Shown: positions 18,561 through 26,148 of the stretch, in pieces
Layout: each line of letters opens with the position of its first letter
How positions within the stretch are numbered: position 1 is the first letter of the stretch
From: Bradyrhizobium symbiodeficiens
Lineage (GTDB): Bacteria; Pseudomonadota; Alphaproteobacteria; Rhizobiales; Xanthobacteraceae
Length of the DNA: 64,000 bases
Assembly: GCF_002266465.3 (NCBI RefSeq)
Contig: NZ_CP029427.2
Coordinates: 2,792,501 to 2,856,500 of the forward strand
Reading direction: 5' to 3'
Translations under genes and position numbers: made by a program
Notes under the pieces: model-generated
Databases searched by the model: none
Seen by the model: the letters and a program-made list of their open reading frames with translations, nothing else
What the model was told of the DNA's origin: nothing

Positions 18561-18591
18561 CCGGCTCGACGAAAGGGGCACACAGGAGGGG

Positions 18592-18780
18592 CATGGTGCT
18601 CAACGCGGCGCAAAGCGCCGGAGCATAATCGGGAATGGGGGTGGGCGGACCCAGTTGCGGCGCTCAAAACCCCAGCCGCCCCCGCGACTGTAAGCGGTGA
18701 GGGACTCCGATCAGCCACTGGGCCGCAAGGTTCGGGAAGGCCGGAGAACCCAGCGAACCGCGAGCCAGGAGACCGGCCGT
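18592..18780 (+). promoter_or_regulatory. Cobalamin riboswitch 2, upstream of the CbiM-like permease, cobF and cobT
   Basis: The conserved elements occur in order on the + strand. GGTGCT is at 18595 and GGGAATGGGG at 18631. The core GCCGCCCCCGCGACTGTAAG starts at 18675, and CAGCCACTG ends at 18720. TCGGGAAGGC starts at 18732, and the B12-box GCCAGGAGACCGGCC starts at 18764. About 50 nt separate it from the ATG at 18833, so the expression platform is short and includes the ribosome binding site region. The expected effect is repression of cobalt import and of cobF-cobT when cobalamin is plentiful. Confidence 0.94.
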
Positions 18781-18832
18781 GCGCGTTTTGAGGCCAAGGC
18801 CGTCGGGTGTAACGGCAGGAAGGAACTGAGCC

Positions 18833-19510
18833 ATGCATATCGAACCCGGTCTAGTGACGGGCGCCAAGCTCGTGTTGAGTTACGCAACCGGCATCGCCGC
18901 AGGCGGCGTTGCGCTGAAGCTCGCGGTCGAGACCGTGCGTGAGCAGGGCGTCACGTCGTTTGCGGCGCGGACGCTCGCCACCACGGTCCTCGTCTTCGTC
19001 TTCTTCGAGATCCTGCCGCACTTCCCGGTCGGTGTCTCCGAAGTGCACTTCATTCTCGGCTCGACATTGTTCCTGCTGTTCGGCGCGGCGCCCGCCGCCT
19101 TCGGCCTTGCTTTCGGTCTCCTGCTCCAGGGCGTGTTCTTCGAGCCCGCTGACATCCCCCAATATGGCATGAACGTCACGACGCTGCTGGTGCCGCTGTT
19201 CGCGATCCAGGCGATCGCCACGCGGACCATTTCGCGCAACACCGCCTATGTTGATTTGAAATATCGACAGGCGCTGGCGCTTTCGACGACCTACCAGGCC
19301 GGCGTCATCGCCTGGGTGGCGTTCTGGGCGCTTTACGGTTCGGGCTTTGCGATGAGCAACCTCGCGAGCATCGCGACGTTTGCGGCTTCTTACGCGCTGG
19401 TTATCGTGATCGAGCCGCTCGCCGATCTCGCCGTGCTGGCGCTGGCGAAGTCGTTGCGCGGCGTCACCGCGTCCGGCCTCGTCACTCCGCGCCTGCACAA
19501 CGCGGCCTGA
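18833..19510 (+). CDS. CbiM-like energy-coupling factor permease, probable cobalt uptake
   Basis: Inner-membrane protein of 225 residues related to the CbiM substrate-binding component of cobalt ECF transporters. It begins MHIEPGLVTGAKLVL. The invariant second-position histidine, which in CbiM coordinates the metal with the amino terminus, is present. About six hydrophobic segments follow, with conserved HFPVGVSEVHFILGSTLF and GVFFEPADIPQYGMN. The start has an AGGAAGGA ribosome binding site. Riboswitch 2 lies just upstream, which supports cobalt import. No CbiN, CbiQ or CbiO gene is in the window, so any energising partner is elsewhere or absent. Confidence 0.85.
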   Translation: MHIEPGLVTGAKLVLSYATGIAAGGVALKLAVETVREQGVTSFAARTLATTVLVFVFFEILPHFPVGVSEVHFILGSTLFLLFGAAPAAFGLAFGLLLQGVFFEPADIPQYGMNVTTLLVPLFAIQAIATRTISRNTAYVDLKYRQALALSTTYQAGVIAWVAFWALYGSGFAMSNLASIATFAASYALVIVIEPLADLAVLALAKSLRGVTASGLVTPRLHNAA

Positions 19511-19521
19511 GAGACAAGCGA

Positions 19522-19546
19522 ACGGGCGGCCAGCAAGGCCGCCCGT
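19522..19546 (+). other. Perfect 10-bp stem-loop between the CbiM-like gene and cobF
   Basis: ACGGGCGGCC (19522-19531) and GGCCGCCCGT (19537-19546) are perfect complements with a 5-nt loop. No T-tract follows, so it is not a classic intrinsic terminator. It could be a processing or stability element, or a weak attenuator between the permease and the cobF-cobT genes. Confidence 0.5.
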
Positions 19547-19556
19547 CGCGTTCGCG

Positions 19557-20306
19557 ATGCTCACGCTCTCCCTGATAGGCATCGGTTGCGGCGATCCCGA
19601 CCAGCTCACGCGCGCCGCTGTGCAAGCGATCAACGCCGCCGATCTCGTCCTGATCCCGCGCAAGGGAACGGCGAAGTCGGATCTCGCCGATCTCAGGCGG
19701 ACGATTTGCGCGGACGTGCTCACCAGCGACAAGACAGCCATCGCTGAATTCGATCTTCCCGTGCGCGACGCTGCTGAAGCCGATTACCGCAAGGGCGTGG
19801 ACGATTGGCACGATGCGGTTGCCGCGACCTGGTCGCAGACGATCGCAAAGCATCTCGCAGGCGAGGGCAAGGTTGCGCTGCTGATCTGGGGCGATCCGTC
19901 GCTCTATGATTCTTCATTGCGCATTGCGCGGCGGCTCGATCCCTTGCCTGACATCGAGGTCGTGCCCGGCATCACCTCGATCCAGGCGCTGTGCGCGGCG
20001 CATGCGCTCCCGCTCAACGATATCGGCGAGCCCTTTCTGGTCACGACGGGACGGCGCTTGCGCGAAGGCGGCTGGCCGCAAGGTGTCGATACCGTGGTAG
20101 TGATGCTCGACGGCGGCACGGCGTTTCAAGTGCTTGACCCGGAAGGCTTGCAGATCTGGTGGGGCGCATATCTCGGCATGCCCGACCAGATCGTCATGTC
20201 CGGGGCGCTCGCCGAGGTTGGCCCGCGCATCGTCGCGGCGCGCCAGGAGGCGCGCGAGCGGCATGGCTGGATCATGGACAGTTACATTCTCAAGCGCGCG
20301 CGTTGA
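19557..20306 (+). CDS. cobF: Precorrin-6A synthase (deacetylating) CobF
   Basis: SAM-dependent methyltransferase acting at C1 with loss of the acetyl group, converting precorrin-5 to precorrin-6A. It is specific to the aerobic route. The 249-residue product opens LSLIGIGCGDPDQLTRAAVQAI and has LIPRKGTAKSDLADLRR, LIWGDPSLYDSSLRI and VVPGITSIQALCAAH, as in CobF. The start codon at 19557 has no clear ribosome binding site and lies 10 nt after a 10-bp stem-loop. It is separated from the other methyltransferase genes and placed in the riboswitch 2 unit. Confidence 0.94.
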   Translation: MLTLSLIGIGCGDPDQLTRAAVQAINAADLVLIPRKGTAKSDLADLRRTICADVLTSDKTAIAEFDLPVRDAAEADYRKGVDDWHDAVAATWSQTIAKHLAGEGKVALLIWGDPSLYDSSLRIARRLDPLPDIEVVPGITSIQALCAAHALPLNDIGEPFLVTTGRRLREGGWPQGVDTVVVMLDGGTAFQVLDPEGLQIWWGAYLGMPDQIVMSGALAEVGPRIVAARQEARERHGWIMDSYILKRAR

Positions 20307-20316
20307 GCGAGGCAGC

Positions 20317-21369
20317 ATGCTCCCGGAATGGGTTACCAAGAACTGCCCCGAAATCTCCGCCGCGCATCGCGAGACGGCGATTGCGCGGCAGGCGCAACTG
20401 ACAAAGCCGACCGGTGCGCTCGGCCGGCTGGAGCAGCTCGCGATCGAGCTCGCCGGTTTGCAGGCGACCGAGCGGCCGCGTGCGGCGCTTGTGCCGATCA
20501 TCATCTTCGCCGGCGACCATGGCATCGTCGCGCAGGGCGTATCGGCGTATCCGCAAGGAGTGACCATCGCGATGATGGCGAATTTTGCCTCCGGCGGTGC
20601 CGCGATCTCCGTGCTGGCGCGCGAGCTCGGCTCGAGCCTGGAAGTGGTCGACGCCGGCACGCTGGCGCAGGACGAGATGGCGGGAATCGTCACCGACAAG
20701 CCGCGCCACGGCACGCGCGATTTCAGCGTCGAGGCCGCGCTCGCACCCGCCGAGCTGGCGTTTGCGCTCGAGGCCGGCCAGCGCGCGGTCGCACGTGCGG
20801 CAGCCCATCAACCTGATCTCCTGATCTTCGGCGAGATGGGGATCGGCAACACGACGACCTCGGCTGCGATCGCCGCAAGCCTGCTTGGCGTGAGCGCCGA
20901 GGAGATCGCGGGCAGCGGGACCGGGGTCGATGCGGCCGGCCGCGCGCACAAGGCGCGGGTGATCGATGCGGCGATAGCCCGCCACGGCGTTGCGAGCGCC
21001 TCGGCCGAAAAAATTCTGTGCGCCGTCGGCGGCCTGGAGATCGCAGCGATATCAGGTGCGATCATCGCGGCCGCGCAGCGCCGCATCCCGGTCTTGATCG
21101 ACGGCTTCATCGTATCGGTGGCGGCGCTCGCAGCGGCGCGACTCAACCCATCGTGCCAGCCGTTTCTGCTGCCGTCGCATCAATCTGCGGAGCAGGGACA
21201 CCGGCTGGTGTTGCGCGCGCTGAACGTGCAGCCGTTGATCAGCCTCGATCTCCGGCTCGGAGAGGGATCGGGCGCGGCCATTGCGCTGCCGCTGGTTCGG
21301 CTCGCCTGCGCGCTCCACAACGACATGGCGACCTTTGCGCAGGCCAATGTGCCTGACAGGCCTAGCTGA
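20317..21369 (+). CDS. cobT: Nicotinate-nucleotide-dimethylbenzimidazole phosphoribosyltransferase
   Basis: Makes alpha-ribazole phosphate from nicotinate mononucleotide and dimethylbenzimidazole (CobU in Pseudomonas naming), supplying the lower ligand joined by CobS. It is not the cobaltochelatase subunit of the same symbol. The 350-residue product has LTKPTGALGRLEQLAI, IFAGDHGIVAQGVSAYPQ, FGEMGIGNTTTSAA and the C-terminal RLGEGSGAAIAL with the catalytic glutamate. Ten nt separate it from cobF. It converges with the phosphatase gene with an 8-bp overlap. Confidence 0.95.
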   Translation: MLPEWVTKNCPEISAAHRETAIARQAQLTKPTGALGRLEQLAIELAGLQATERPRAALVPIIIFAGDHGIVAQGVSAYPQGVTIAMMANFASGGAAISVLARELGSSLEVVDAGTLAQDEMAGIVTDKPRHGTRDFSVEAALAPAELAFALEAGQRAVARAAAHQPDLLIFGEMGIGNTTTSAAIAASLLGVSAEEIAGSGTGVDAAGRAHKARVIDAAIARHGVASASAEKILCAVGGLEIAAISGAIIAAAQRRIPVLIDGFIVSVAALAAARLNPSCQPFLLPSHQSAEQGHRLVLRALNVQPLISLDLRLGEGSGAAIALPLVRLACALHNDMATFAQANVPDRPS

Positions 21370-21934
21370 TCCGCTGATTGGCGGAGACGACGCGCCAGCC
21401 GCTCGCAAGGCGATCGATCCGGGTCAGCGATAGCGGATCGATCACGAAGCGCAGGGCAGCCTGCGGTGTCAGATCCAACGCGATGCAGAGCGCGGCGCGG
21501 ATGGTGCCGGAATGCACGACGAGCGTGGCCGATCCGGCGCCGATCCGCGACAGACCCGACCGGACACGCGCGACCTGGTCCGCAAAACTCTCGCCGCCCG
21601 GCGGCCGTGCGTTCGCCGGATCATTCCAGAACTGCGCATAGGCATCGTCGCCGGTGGCACTGAGTTCGTCGTGTCGATGGCCGGTCCAGTCGCCGAAATC
21701 CTGCTCGCGGAATTCGCTGATCAACTCCGGTTCGAGCCCCAGCGCGCGCGCCGTCTCGACCGTGCGCCGTGAGGGGCTGGCATAGCTCGCGGCATCCGGC
21801 GGCAGACGCCGTCGCACGGCATCCAATTGGGCGCGATCGCCGAGATCTGCCGGCGCGTCGGCAGCGTGGATGGTGCCTGTGACGCCCTCGACCGGCGCGT
21901 GCCTTATCAGCCAGAGGAAGGTCTCGCCTTCCAT
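21362..21934 (-). CDS. Histidine phosphatase family protein, probable alpha-ribazole phosphatase
   Basis: Small phosphoglycerate-mutase-like phosphatase of 190 residues. The catalytic motif LIRHAPVEG is near the N-terminus (RHG-type, here RHA). There is a second histidine in VVHSGTIRAAL and the acid segment FREQDFGDWTGHRHDEL. Next to cobT and within the cobalamin cluster, dephosphorylation of alpha-ribazole phosphate or cobalamin phosphate is the likely role (Salmonella CobC). The name cobC is avoided because it is used here for the PLP enzyme. The start is ATG 21934, 6 nt after GGAG. ATG 21940 is also in frame. Confidence 0.88.
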   Translation of the reverse strand: MEGETFLWLIRHAPVEGVTGTIHAADAPADLGDRAQLDAVRRRLPPDAASYASPSRRTVETARALGLEPELISEFREQDFGDWTGHRHDELSATGDDAYAQFWNDPANARPPGGESFADQVARVRSGLSRIGAGSATLVVHSGTIRAALCIALDLTPQAALRFVIDPLSLTRIDRLASGWRVVSANQRIS

Positions 21935-21985
21935 GCTCATCTCCAAGGAAGTTGGTCGTTGTGGCAATAACGCCGCAACTGGCAC

Positions 21986-21991
21986 ATTGAC
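21986..21991 (+). promoter_or_regulatory. Candidate -35 hexamer upstream of cobalamin riboswitch 3
   Basis: TTGACT lies 35 nt before the riboswitch 5' end. A weak -10-like CTAGAT lies 17 nt further on at 22009-22014, which would place transcription start near 22020, at the riboswitch boundary. Confidence 0.38.
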
Positions 21992-22020
21992 TCTGTTGTG
22001 ATGGTAATCCTAGATGCTCG

Positions 22021-22193
22021 CGACGGTTTCCCCGAGAGGGGATGAAAAGGGAATACGGTGCGGGGATATTGTCCCCAACGCCGTGGCTGCCCCCGCAACT
22101 GTAAGCGGTGAATCCTTCGTCAGAAGCCACTGGGGTGCTCGGTCCCGGGAAGGCGACGAAGTGGTCACGACCCGCGAGCCAGGAGACCTGCCG
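22021..22193 (+). promoter_or_regulatory. Cobalamin riboswitch 3, upstream of TonB-dependent receptor
   Basis: The best match to consensus of the three in the window. GACGGTTT is at the 5' end and GGGAATACGGTGC starts at 22049. The core GGCTGCCCCCGCAACTGTAA starts at 22084. GAAGCCACTGG starts at 22122 and CGGGAAGGC at 22145. The B12-box GCCAGGAGACCTGCC starts at 22177. About 130 nt separate it from the receptor start. This leader contains two mutually exclusive helices (22193-22200 with 22253-22260, or a local hairpin at 22242-22266), a plausible expression platform. Confidence 0.96.
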
Positions 22194-22326
22194 TCAGCCG
22201 TGGTCACACGCGAAGATGTCGGTCGGGGAGTACAGACATTCGGCTTCATCGGACGGCTGAAGAGCCAGAAGGTGAGACCTCGTTCGCTGTGACGTGCCAC
22301 TGACGTCATACCGAGGTCCCAAAACC

Positions 22327-24684
22327 GTGTCTTCCATCCGTATCGTACGACCGCGTCGCTTTCTGCTCGCGTCCGCCGCGCTCACATCTCTTGCCGCTCT
22401 CGATCTGCCCGCCGCGCTGGGGCAGCAAGCCCGTGAGCCCCTGCCGCCGGTCGAAGTGTCGCCGGCCCAATCCCGCAAGCAGGCCAGGCCGGCCGGTCGG
22501 GACGCGCAGAGCCCGCGCCGCGCGGCTGCGCGCAGGCCGGCAACCGCAGCAGCGATGCCGAAGCCCGTCGTGCCGACTGAGGCGCCCCCGACGCCGCTCA
22601 ACAGCAACGCCGTGGCCGAAAGCGCCTCGCGGCTTGGCCTGACGGTGCGCGAGATACCCGCGACCGTCGAGGTGATCTCGGCCGAGATCATGCGCGAGCA
22701 GGGTTATCGCACCGTATCGGATGTGGCGCAGGGTGCGGTCGGCGTCACTTCCGGCGACAATCCGGCCGAACCCGCGGCGTTCTCCATGCGCGGCTTCACC
22801 AACAGCCAGATCAATACGCTCTACAACGGCATCAAGATCGGTCCGCAGAACATGACCTCGCGGATCACCGACACCGCCAATCTGGAGGCGGTGGAATTCC
22901 TGAAAGGCCCGGCATCGCTGATCTCGGGCGAGGGCGCCGCCGGCGGCGCGATCAATTTCGTCACCAGGCAGCCGCATACGGGACCGATCCGGAACGAAGC
23001 TGATTTCTCCTGGGATTCGCTGAATTCGTTCCGCGCGCATTACGGCTCGGGCGGCAGCACCAACGTTCAAGGCCTCGATTACCGCTTCGATATCAGCCGT
23101 TCCTCGCTCAACGGCTTTGTCGACGATACCAATACCAAGATGCTCGACGTCTCCGGCCAGCTCAACTATCGCATCTCCGACAGTCTCAAGGTGTGGGGCG
23201 CGATCGAGTATCGCGAAGACCGCTCCAAGGCCTATTGGGGCGCGCCGCTTGTGCCGATCGCCTATAGCGGTTCGCATGCGACGAGTGGGATCGTTTCGGG
23301 CAATTACGTCTCGAACTACAACAAAACCAACCTCGGCGCGGTGACCATCGACGACCGCACCCTCAACACCAATTACAACGTCCTCGACAACCGTAACGTC
23401 GCGCAGGAGGTGTGGCTGCGCGGCGGATTCGAGCTGAAGCTGGCGCCGGACCTGACGCTGAAAAGTCAGGCGTATGGTTACGGCGCGGAGCGCACCTGGT
23501 TCAACAACGAAATCGAGGCCTTCAATTCCACCACGAACCTGGTCGATCGCGAGCGCTTCTATGTCGCGCACAGCCAGCGCCTCGTTGGTAACATCACCGA
23601 TTTGATCTGGGACGCCAATATCGCAGGCTTCTACAATCGCCTGGTCACGACGCTGTCGTCGAGCTATCTCGATTTCGTCAGGCCGGGCGCTGCAAACTTT
23701 CCCGGCGACTCCGTTTCGCTGGTCGATCCCAACCGTGGCTTTTACGGCCTGCTGACGACGCAGCAGCAGACCGCGCGCATCGACAATGAGGCGCTTTCGT
23801 TCGAGGACCGGCTGAAGCTGACGCGGACCTTCGCGCTGGTCGGCGGCCTGCGCGTCGAGCACATCGGTCTCGATCGCAACTCAACCGACAAGAGCGGTCT
23901 CGTGAAACCGGACTTCCCGTACACGAAGGATTGGGCGCCTGTGACGGGCCGGATCGGCTACACTTGGGAGGCGGTGCCCGGCCTGACCTTCTTCAGCCAA
24001 TACGCTACCGGCGCGGATATCTCGGCCAACAACATCTTTCTGCTCTTGCCGACGCAGAATCTGGATCTGACCACCGCGCGCACCTACGAGACCGGCGTCA
24101 AGCACCTGTTCTGGGACAACAGGGCGGAGTGGTCGTTCTCGGCCTACGACATCGTGCGCAAGAACGTCTATGCCGCGGCCGGCGGCATGGCGCTCAATAT
24201 CGCCGGGCGACAGGAATCGAAGGGCGTCGAGCTTGCCGCTTCGGTCCGTCCGATCGATCCGCTGCGTCTGTGGGGCAACATCGCCTATGTCGATGCGCGC
24301 TATGCCGATTACGATTTCGCCGGCGGCTCGTTCTCCGGCAATACGCCGCCCAACGTGCCGCGCATTGTGGCCAATGCCGGCGCGTCCTGGCGATTCTTCA
24401 CGCCCTGGCCGGTGGAGCTCGGCATCACCGGCCGCCATGTTGGCGACCGCTACAACACCGATGCCAATGTCGTGACGATGAAGGCGTACACGGTGGCCGA
24501 CGTCTACGCCTTCGTCGACATCCCCAAGACGGTGTTCAACGCGGTCGACCGGGCCCGCCTGACCTTCCGTGTCCGCAACATCACCGACAAGCGCTACGCG
24601 ATCTGGGGCGATCCGTTCTATCCCGACCAGATCCTCCTGGGAGCGCCGCGCACCTATGAGCTCTCGGCTGCGTTCAAATGGTAG
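22327..24684 (+). CDS. TonB-dependent receptor, siderophore-receptor type, under cobalamin riboswitch
   Basis: Outer-membrane gated transporter of 785 residues. A basic, hydrophobic signal peptide (residues 1 to about 34) is followed by a TonB-box-like LPPVEVSP and an unusual Arg/Ala/Pro-rich linker to about residue 85. The plug domain then has GVTSGDNPAEPAAFSMRGF and EFLKGPASLISGEGAAGG, typical of ferric-siderophore receptors rather than BtuB. The beta-barrel ends in an aromatic residue (AAFKW). The start is GTG 22327, with CGAGG upstream. GTG 22294 is in frame but lacks a ribosome binding site. The riboswitch suggests a corrinoid, cobalt chelate or other cobalamin-linked substrate. The sequence family suggests a siderophore. 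The substrate is unresolved. Confidence 0.92.
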   Translation: MSSIRIVRPRRFLLASAALTSLAALDLPAALGQQAREPLPPVEVSPAQSRKQARPAGRDAQSPRRAAARRPATAAAMPKPVVPTEAPPTPLNSNAVAESASRLGLTVREIPATVEVISAEIMREQGYRTVSDVAQGAVGVTSGDNPAEPAAFSMRGFTNSQINTLYNGIKIGPQNMTSRITDTANLEAVEFLKGPASLISGEGAAGGAINFVTRQPHTGPIRNEADFSWDSLNSFRAHYGSGGSTNVQGLDYRFDISRSSLNGFVDDTNTKMLDVSGQLNYRISDSLKVWGAIEYREDRSKAYWGAPLVPIAYSGSHATSGIVSGNYVSNYNKTNLGAVTIDDRTLNTNYNVLDNRNVAQEVWLRGGFELKLAPDLTLKSQAYGYGAERTWFNNEIEAFNSTTNLVDRERFYVAHSQRLVGNITDLIWDANIAGFYNRLVTTLSSSYLDFVRPGAANFPGDSVSLVDPNRGFYGLLTTQQQTARIDNEALSFEDRLKLTRTFALVGGLRVEHIGLDRNSTDKSGLVKPDFPYTKDWAPVTGRIGYTWEAVPGLTFFSQYATGADISANNIFLLLPTQNLDLTTARTYETGVKHLFWDNRAEWSFSAYDIVRKNVYAAAGGMALNIAGRQESKGVELAASVRPIDPLRLWGNIAYVDARYADYDFAGGSFSGNTPPNVPRIVANAGASWRFFTPWPVELGITGRHVGDRYNTDANVVTMKAYTVADVYAFVDIPKTVFNAVDRARLTFRVRNITDKRYAIWGDPFYPDQILLGAPRTYELSAAFKW

Positions 24685-24696
24685 GGCGCTGATCAC

Positions 24697-26118
24697 ATGA
24701 TGAGCGCGATCGTCCTGGTGCATCGCTGGCTCGGGATCGCGTTCTGCCTGCTGTTCGCGATGTGGTTCGCGACGGGGATCGTGATGCACTTCGTTCCGTT
24801 TCCGTCGCTGACGGAAGCGGAACGGTTTGCCGGTCTTGCTCCGGTGGATCGCGGAGCGGCGAGGATCCCGGTTGCGGAGGCGGTCGCTGCGAGCGAGGTC
24901 GCCGGCGTCGTGCGCGTCCGGTTGATCCAGCGGAGCGATGCCGCGGTCTACATCGTCTCGGGACCCTCGCGCGTGCGCGCGGTGCGCGCCTCCGACGGAG
25001 GGGATGCGTCGGTTGCAATTGCCGATACCGCGCTTGCCATCGCGAGGGAGCACGCGCGCAATCGCGGGCTCGATGCCGCGCGGGCTGCGGTCGTTGCGCA
25101 TTCGGACTATGATCAGTGGAGCGTGCCGAACGGCTTCGATCGCCACCGGCCGCTGTTTCGGGTGGCTCTCGGCGATGCTGCGGGGAGGGAAGTCTATGTC
25201 TCCTCGTCCACCGGCGAGATCGTCCTGGACACAGGGCGGCGCGAACGGGGCTGGAATTGGGCCGGCAGTGTGCTGCACTGGATTTATCCGACGGTCCTGA
25301 GAAGCAACTGGTCCCTGTGGGATCGCGTCGTCTGGACGCTGTCATTGCTGGCCTTGATCGCGGCGATGCTTGGTGCGGTGCTCGGGATCGCGCGGGTGAA
25401 GCTGCGCGGGCGCCGGATATCCTCGCCCTATCGTGGCTGGCACGCGTTGCATCACGTCATTGGCCTTGCGGCAGCAATGTTCGTGCTGACATGGAGTGTC
25501 AGCGGCTGGCTCTCGATGGATCACGGCCGGCTGTTCTCGCGGGGGCAATTGACCGCCGCCGAGTCAGGCGTGATGAACGCATTGCCCGATTGGACGGCTG
25601 CCTCCTTGCCTGATCGGCAGCCGATATCACCCTCGGCTCGGGAGATCGAATGGTTTGCCATCAACGGCACTGTCTACCGGCGCGATCGGGTGAGCCTTGA
25701 CCGTCAAGTCTTGATCAAGGCAGGGGACGCGCCCCGCGACGGACCAGCGGGATTTCTGGATAGGCGTGAGATCCAGAGTCTGGTGGCGCGCCTCGCTGCC
25801 GGCTGTGGCGTGCCGTCCGTTCTTGCGGGCAACGACGATTACGCCGCGCAATCGGCTATTCCGGGCGCGCCGGTGTACCGCTCGCGCTGCGGCGACATCT
25901 GGTTCGATATCGACGGCGCCGATGGCAGCGTGCTGCAAAGGCTGGATGCCTCGCGGCGGACCTACCGCTGGGTCTATCGCGCGCTCCACACGCTGGATTT
26001 TCCGTTTCTGGTGGCGCATCCGCGTCTGCGCGATGTCCTGATCGTCGGGCTATGTGCGTTGGGGCTGGTGTTCTCCGTCACCGGGATCGCGATTGGCTGG
26101 CGGCGTCTGCGGTCCTGA
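24697..26118 (+). CDS. PepSY domain inner-membrane protein, possible metallophore reductase
   Basis: Membrane protein of 473 residues. It has an N-terminal transmembrane segment with histidines (HRWLGIAFCLL...IVMHF) and PepSY-like periplasmic regions. Central membrane segments lie near residues 205-230 and 250-275, and a final one is at the C-terminus (LIVGLCALGLVFSVTGIAIG). Histidines in HWIYP, GWHALHHVIG and RALHTLDF are suited to heme or metal binding. Related PepSY-TM proteins beside siderophore receptors (PiuB, FoxB types) reduce or release iron from the ligand. It lies 12 nt after the receptor gene and so should share riboswitch 3 control. Function is inferred from family and context. 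Confidence 0.85.
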   Translation: MMSAIVLVHRWLGIAFCLLFAMWFATGIVMHFVPFPSLTEAERFAGLAPVDRGAARIPVAEAVAASEVAGVVRVRLIQRSDAAVYIVSGPSRVRAVRASDGGDASVAIADTALAIAREHARNRGLDAARAAVVAHSDYDQWSVPNGFDRHRPLFRVALGDAAGREVYVSSSTGEIVLDTGRRERGWNWAGSVLHWIYPTVLRSNWSLWDRVVWTLSLLALIAAMLGAVLGIARVKLRGRRISSPYRGWHALHHVIGLAAAMFVLTWSVSGWLSMDHGRLFSRGQLTAAESGVMNALPDWTAASLPDRQPISPSAREIEWFAINGTVYRRDRVSLDRQVLIKAGDAPRDGPAGFLDRREIQSLVARLAAGCGVPSVLAGNDDYAAQSAIPGAPVYRSRCGDIWFDIDGADGSVLQRLDASRRTYRWVYRALHTLDFPFLVAHPRLRDVLIVGLCALGLVFSVTGIAIGWRRLRS

Positions 26119-26148
26119 CCGACGGCCGGCCGTTACATCGGCTCCTCT

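Noticed and set aside
26122..26133. Palindrome ACGGCCGGCCGT between the PepSY and reductase genes as a terminator
   Set aside because: It has no loop and no T-tract, so it cannot form a standard terminator hairpin.
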